64,000 nucleotides of DNA, from NCBI GenBank assembly GCA_009363875.1, contig CM018697.1, positions 51,415,484 to 51,479,483 on the forward strand, read 5' to 3'. Each line of letters opens with the position of its first letter. The stretch's first letter is position 1. Of the stretch, positions 61,140-64,000 are shown piece after piece. Source of the stretch: Mikania micrantha (lineage: Eukaryota; Streptophyta; Magnoliopsida; Asterales; Asteraceae). The position numbers were made by a program, and so were the translations under genes. The notes under the pieces were generated by a model. It did not search any database and was not told the DNA's origin. It saw only the letters and a program-made list of their open reading frames with translations.

Positions 61140-61640
61140 ATGTTTCTTAAATGCTTTAATACTCATACTTAATGCTACTACTTTATACTCTCATTCTAAA
61201 TGCTAATGCTTTATACACTTATACGAATGCTAATACTTTATACACCTACTCTAAATACTAATGCTTTATACACCTATACTTAATACTTAATGCTAACGCT
61301 TTATACACTTATACTTAATGCTAATGCTTTATACACTTATTCTAAATGGTAATGGTTTATACACTTATACTAATGCTAATACTTTATACTCTTATTTTTA
61401 ATGCTAAAACTTCATACACTTATACTTATTTGCTTAAAACTCTTGAAGCTTCTAAATTCCTAAGAAAACAAATACTAAAACTCTGAAATGCTGTTATAAA
61501 CTATATTTTTGAAGCTCATATACATAAACACAGAAAGATTCATATGCTTCAAATGCTTGGTATGCTCGAAATGCTTGAAATGCTCGAAATGCTCGAAATG
61601 CTATAAACACTTGTATGCTTGAAATGCTAAGACAAATGGA
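61140..61640 (+). repeat. Short tandem repeats in LTR H
   Basis: First an irregular array built on ACTTATACTTAATGCTAATG and TTTATACAC (about 61140-61430). Then a 10-bp array of GAAATGCTCG/GAAATGCTTG (about 61545-61630). Both lie between the donor-like site and the second TATA modules, where F has its 45-bp repeats. Confidence 0.75.
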
Positions 61641-61737
61641 ATGGGATTCCGGTTGTGAAGCTAGTACTTGTACACATGATACATAAATGCTAAGCTATGT
61701 GAATGCTATAAAATTGTATGCAAAAGCTATTGGACTT

Positions 61738-61905
61738 CGTAAGACAGACTGATTGGCCACCGAGTGTGATCTATGGTGTCAACCCCTACTAGTCATCAGT
61801 GTTCTTCGTTGTCAGAATCATGTAAGACAGACTGATTGGCCGCCAAGTGTTAACCTATGGTGTCAACCCCTACTAGTCATTTAGTGTTCTTCTTGATTTC
61901 ACTCT
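61738..61905 (+). repeat. Direct repeat of about 85-90 bp, two units, LTR H
   Basis: Two units sharing GTAAGACAGACTGATTGGCC and TATGGTGTCAACCCCTACTA. Similar two-unit repeats with other sequence occur in I (about 19170-19290). Confidence 0.75.
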
Positions 61906-62159
61906 AATTTTGTGACAAGTGACTAGGATGATTTCGGATTTCATTAGTTGACTTTGTGTCATCTTGAGAAAACCCTTTATCAAAACACCGAAGTCGCGAG
62001 TCACATTTCATTCCATTATGGATTGATGCTAGATTTCTTAGGGTGTTCAGCTGTCCATAAATGTAACTCTTAAAACTTGATGTTCAAATGCTATCGGGTG
62101 TGATTGAAACTCTTAAACAGAATGCTTAAAGCTATGATGGGGATAGAATTGGATGGTAG

Positions 62160-62580
62160 GTAAAATGCTTAGTTATCATTAACAACAATGTCATATGTGG
62201 TTTAGTATGTGGTGGGATGGCGTCTGGGCGGGTTATAGGCTCGACCCTTTCGTATGCCCTATATATAAGCATACCAAATTGGATAGGACATTTGTCATTT
62301 ATGAGATTAAGGTTGTTACCGAAGAGGTTTGTAAATGCTATTGTGTGTGTGTTTTTAAACTCTTAAATAGAATGCTTAAAGCTATGATGGGGATAGAAAT
62401 GGATGGTTGGTAAAATTCTTAATTATCATTAACAACAATGTCATATGTGGTTTAGTATGTGGTGGGATGGCGCCTGGGCAGGTTGTAGGCTCGACCCTTT
62501 CGTATGCCCTATACATAAGCATACCAAGCTGGATATTACTGGTGATGTTAATGAGGTTAAGGTTGTTACCGAAAGGGTTT
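62160..62580 (+). promoter_or_regulatory. Duplicated second TATA module of LTR H
   Basis: Two copies, period about 249 bp, with GTATGTGGTGGGATGGCG and TATATATAAG (62260-62269) or TATACATAAG (62510-62519), each framed by GTATGC and GCATAC. Confidence 0.7.
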
Positions 62581-63025
62581 GCAAAGCTATTTTTCAAATA
62601 TTAAAGTATATGATCTCACCAACCATTGTGTTGACTTGGTTTTCTTACATGCTTTCTCAGGTGACGTACAGAACTAAGCTAAGGCTCAGGAACGCATGCT
62701 AAGATGCCCAGTTAGAGGACCTAGTAGTTTTTGGGAAGCGCATATTTTTGTGGATTACTGTGAATCAGTTTTGATATGTTGTACAATTACAAGATAGTAA
62801 ACTTATGATTCTGTTGATAGGTTTACTCAGTTAAATTACCAAACATTGAAAATTGTAATTTAAGTTTGTAATCCTAGTTTAATGTCATTGTGCTTTACTT
62901 ATTCTCAACATTGATGCTATGTAAACAATCTGATCATCACGATTATCATTCCCGATATCACTCCCCGGGACTATTCCACCCGACGGGACATTCGATCCGG
63001 CCCGCCGGCTTGGGGTGTGACAGAT

Positions 63026-63037
63026 TGGTATCAGAGC
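63026..63037 (+). other. Primer-binding site after LTR H
   Basis: Perfect TGGTATCAGAGC three bases after the TGTGACA end of H. The downstream leader is closely similar to that of element A. Confidence 0.95.
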
Positions 63038-63194
63038 TCAAGGTTATGGAGAATAATAGGTCATTTACTAAAAAATGGTTTGGCCTAGACTATAACTTAG
63101 GGACCCTCATATAGAGAACATAGGATTTATGCTTGCATTGTGTCTTCTGCATTCGATCACTACACTAACCAATATACTTTTGGTTATGATCAGA

Positions 63195-63825
63195 ATGCCG
63201 CCAAGGAGACCACCTCCTCTGCTGCCACCACAATAAAATTCTGCTCCACACTCGTCAACACCATCACCAGCTGATTCACCTCCTCCACCTCCTCCTCCCC
63301 GACACACTCCACCTCCAGACCCAAACGCAACTCAGACTTTGGATCCAGCTACTCTTGCCTTGGCAACTTTACTGAGCAGTAGGAGAAGCTAGTGGACACA
63401 CAGGCACTACACCAAACTGTTCCTACAAGTCATTCGTATAATGTAAACCTCCAAGCTTTAGCGGTGTTGAATGAGCCGTTGGATTGATGCAATGGATCGA
63501 AAATATGGAAAACACCCTAGACATCAGTAGCTGCACTCGCAGATTCATGCGCGAAGAAGAGATGAGGCATTAGCGATGCCTTGGGCTGATTTCAAGGCCC
63601 TATTGAGAATGGAGTTCTGTCCAAAGAATGAACTCCAGAAGATGGAAACTAAATTCCCTAATCACATGATGGTAGGTGCAGATCACATGGCATACACCAC
63701 TTGCTATCACGAGTTGGTACCATTGGTGCCAGAAATGGTTCGAATACTGGAGATGCGTATTGACAGGTATGTAAATGGATTACCAGCCTACATTCAAAGC
63801 CTTGTTGTTTCAGCAAGTCCTGTAA
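63195..63825 (+). pseudogene. Gag remnant of the element with LTR H
   Basis: ATG at 63195 (MPPRRPPPLLPP) aligns with the likely gag start of element A, but a TAA follows after thirteen codons. A Pro-rich segment, a degraded capsid N-terminus (about 63430-63520) and an open capsid piece (63576-63825, PWADFKALLRMEFCPKNELQ, ending in YVNGLPAYIQSLV) can be followed. The last piece is cut by the LTR start at 63826, so zinc knuckles and pol are not in the window. Confidence 0.85.
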
Positions 63826-64000
63826 TGTAACATCTGTGCCGGAACCGTTACCGGAACAATAAATTGTACAGTAACTCAAATACAATTGAGAAGAAATACT
63901 TAGAAGCTATTAACATTTAATGCAAAACATAAACTATTACACGATGTTTCTGAAATCCTGATTTAAACTTCTTGGGTTAAACAGTCAGAAACACATCAGA
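63826..64000 (+). mobile_element. Start of another Tekay-like LTR (J), cut by the window end
   Basis: TGTAACATCTGTGCCGGAAC, almost the same start as LTR E, followed by recognisable LTR sequence (GTAACTCAAATAC, TTAAACAGTCAGAAACA). It interrupts gag, so it is either a new insertion, with TGTAA as candidate left TSD, or the product of an internal deletion. Confidence 0.8.

Larger units (their letters stand above)
15885..63022 (+). mobile_element. 5' LTR (H) of a Tekay-like element, split by I and by element C
   Basis: Pieces 15885-16134, 20361-22187 and 60798-63022 join to about 4.30 kb once I, C and their TSDs are removed, the same size as the other LTRs here. It starts TGTAAAACCAG and ends CTTGGGGTGTGACA directly before a PBS, which identifies it as a 5' LTR. 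The dyads lie at 20401-20428 and 20497-20540, a TTCGG-type array at 21170-21460, a donor-like site at 61050-61058, two second-TATA modules at 62160-62580 and an acceptor-like TTTCTCAG ending at 62659. Confidence 0.85.

Noticed and set aside
1..64000. Host protein-coding, rRNA or tRNA genes
   Set aside because: All long frames belong to retroelements or are shadows. No rRNA stretch or tRNA cloverleaf was recognised, though a diverged tRNA could escape reading by eye.

Overview
The window is repeat-derived plant nuclear DNA. I see no intact host gene, no rRNA, no tRNA gene and no CRISPR array. Nearly all of it is LTR retrotransposons inserted into one another. Most are Ty3/gypsy chromoviruses of Tekay/Del type: long LTRs ending in TGTGACA, a primer-binding site matching initiator tRNA-Met (TGGTATCAGAGC), gag-protease-RT-RNaseH-integrase in one reading frame, and a C-terminal chromodomain. 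One Ty1/copia-like (SIRE-type) 3' end sits at the left. The elements and the uncharacterised 3' ORF of the copia-like element suggest a eudicot, probably Asteraceae; that assignment is inference from recalled similarity, not a search.

Layout. 1-5723: 3' part of a copia-like element, namely a non-coding spacer with CGAATG-rich DNA, a decayed 3' ORF (1631-4945), a polypurine tract and a 735-bp LTR. 5913-6676: decayed minus-strand coding remnant. 6677-8455: probable partial diverged LTR (K). From 8456 on lies a nest of Tekay-like elements: LTR fragment E (8456-14377) holds solo LTR F (9808-14214); chimeric LTR duplicate G (14378-15884); LTR H (15885-63022), followed by its PBS and a gag remnant up to 63825. 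LTR H is split by solo LTR I (16135-20355) and by gypsy element C (22188-60792, minus strand). C is split by element B (25055-47455, minus) and, in its 5' LTR, by solo LTR D (55606-60225, minus). B is split by element A (26055-39277, plus), the youngest and best preserved. A last LTR start (J) begins at 63826 and runs off the window.

The nesting is supported by 5-bp target-site duplications read directly: A TAAGA, B GTTAG, D TCGCG, F CTTCG, I AAAAC, and C ATTAC/ATTAA with one mismatch. Element A has 4.2-kb LTRs, a PBS, one reading frame of about 1,529 codons broken only by two stop codons, and a PPT, but the first catalytic Asp of its integrase is Ala.

The unexplained structure lies in the long LTRs. 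They share (1) two dyad-symmetric sites around a TGACGAT core whose arms differ between subfamilies but stay self-complementary; (2) a TATA box with a pyrimidine patch about 0.8 kb in; (3) dense, subfamily-specific arrays of short CpG-containing words (CGAACC, TTCGGCC/CGAATG, TATCGAT, CGCGTACC); (4) a second TATA module, often tandemly duplicated and framed by an inverted repeat; (5) conserved splice-like donor and acceptor signals. Three chromovirus elements also share a small hairpin just before the polypurine tract, with compensatory base changes.
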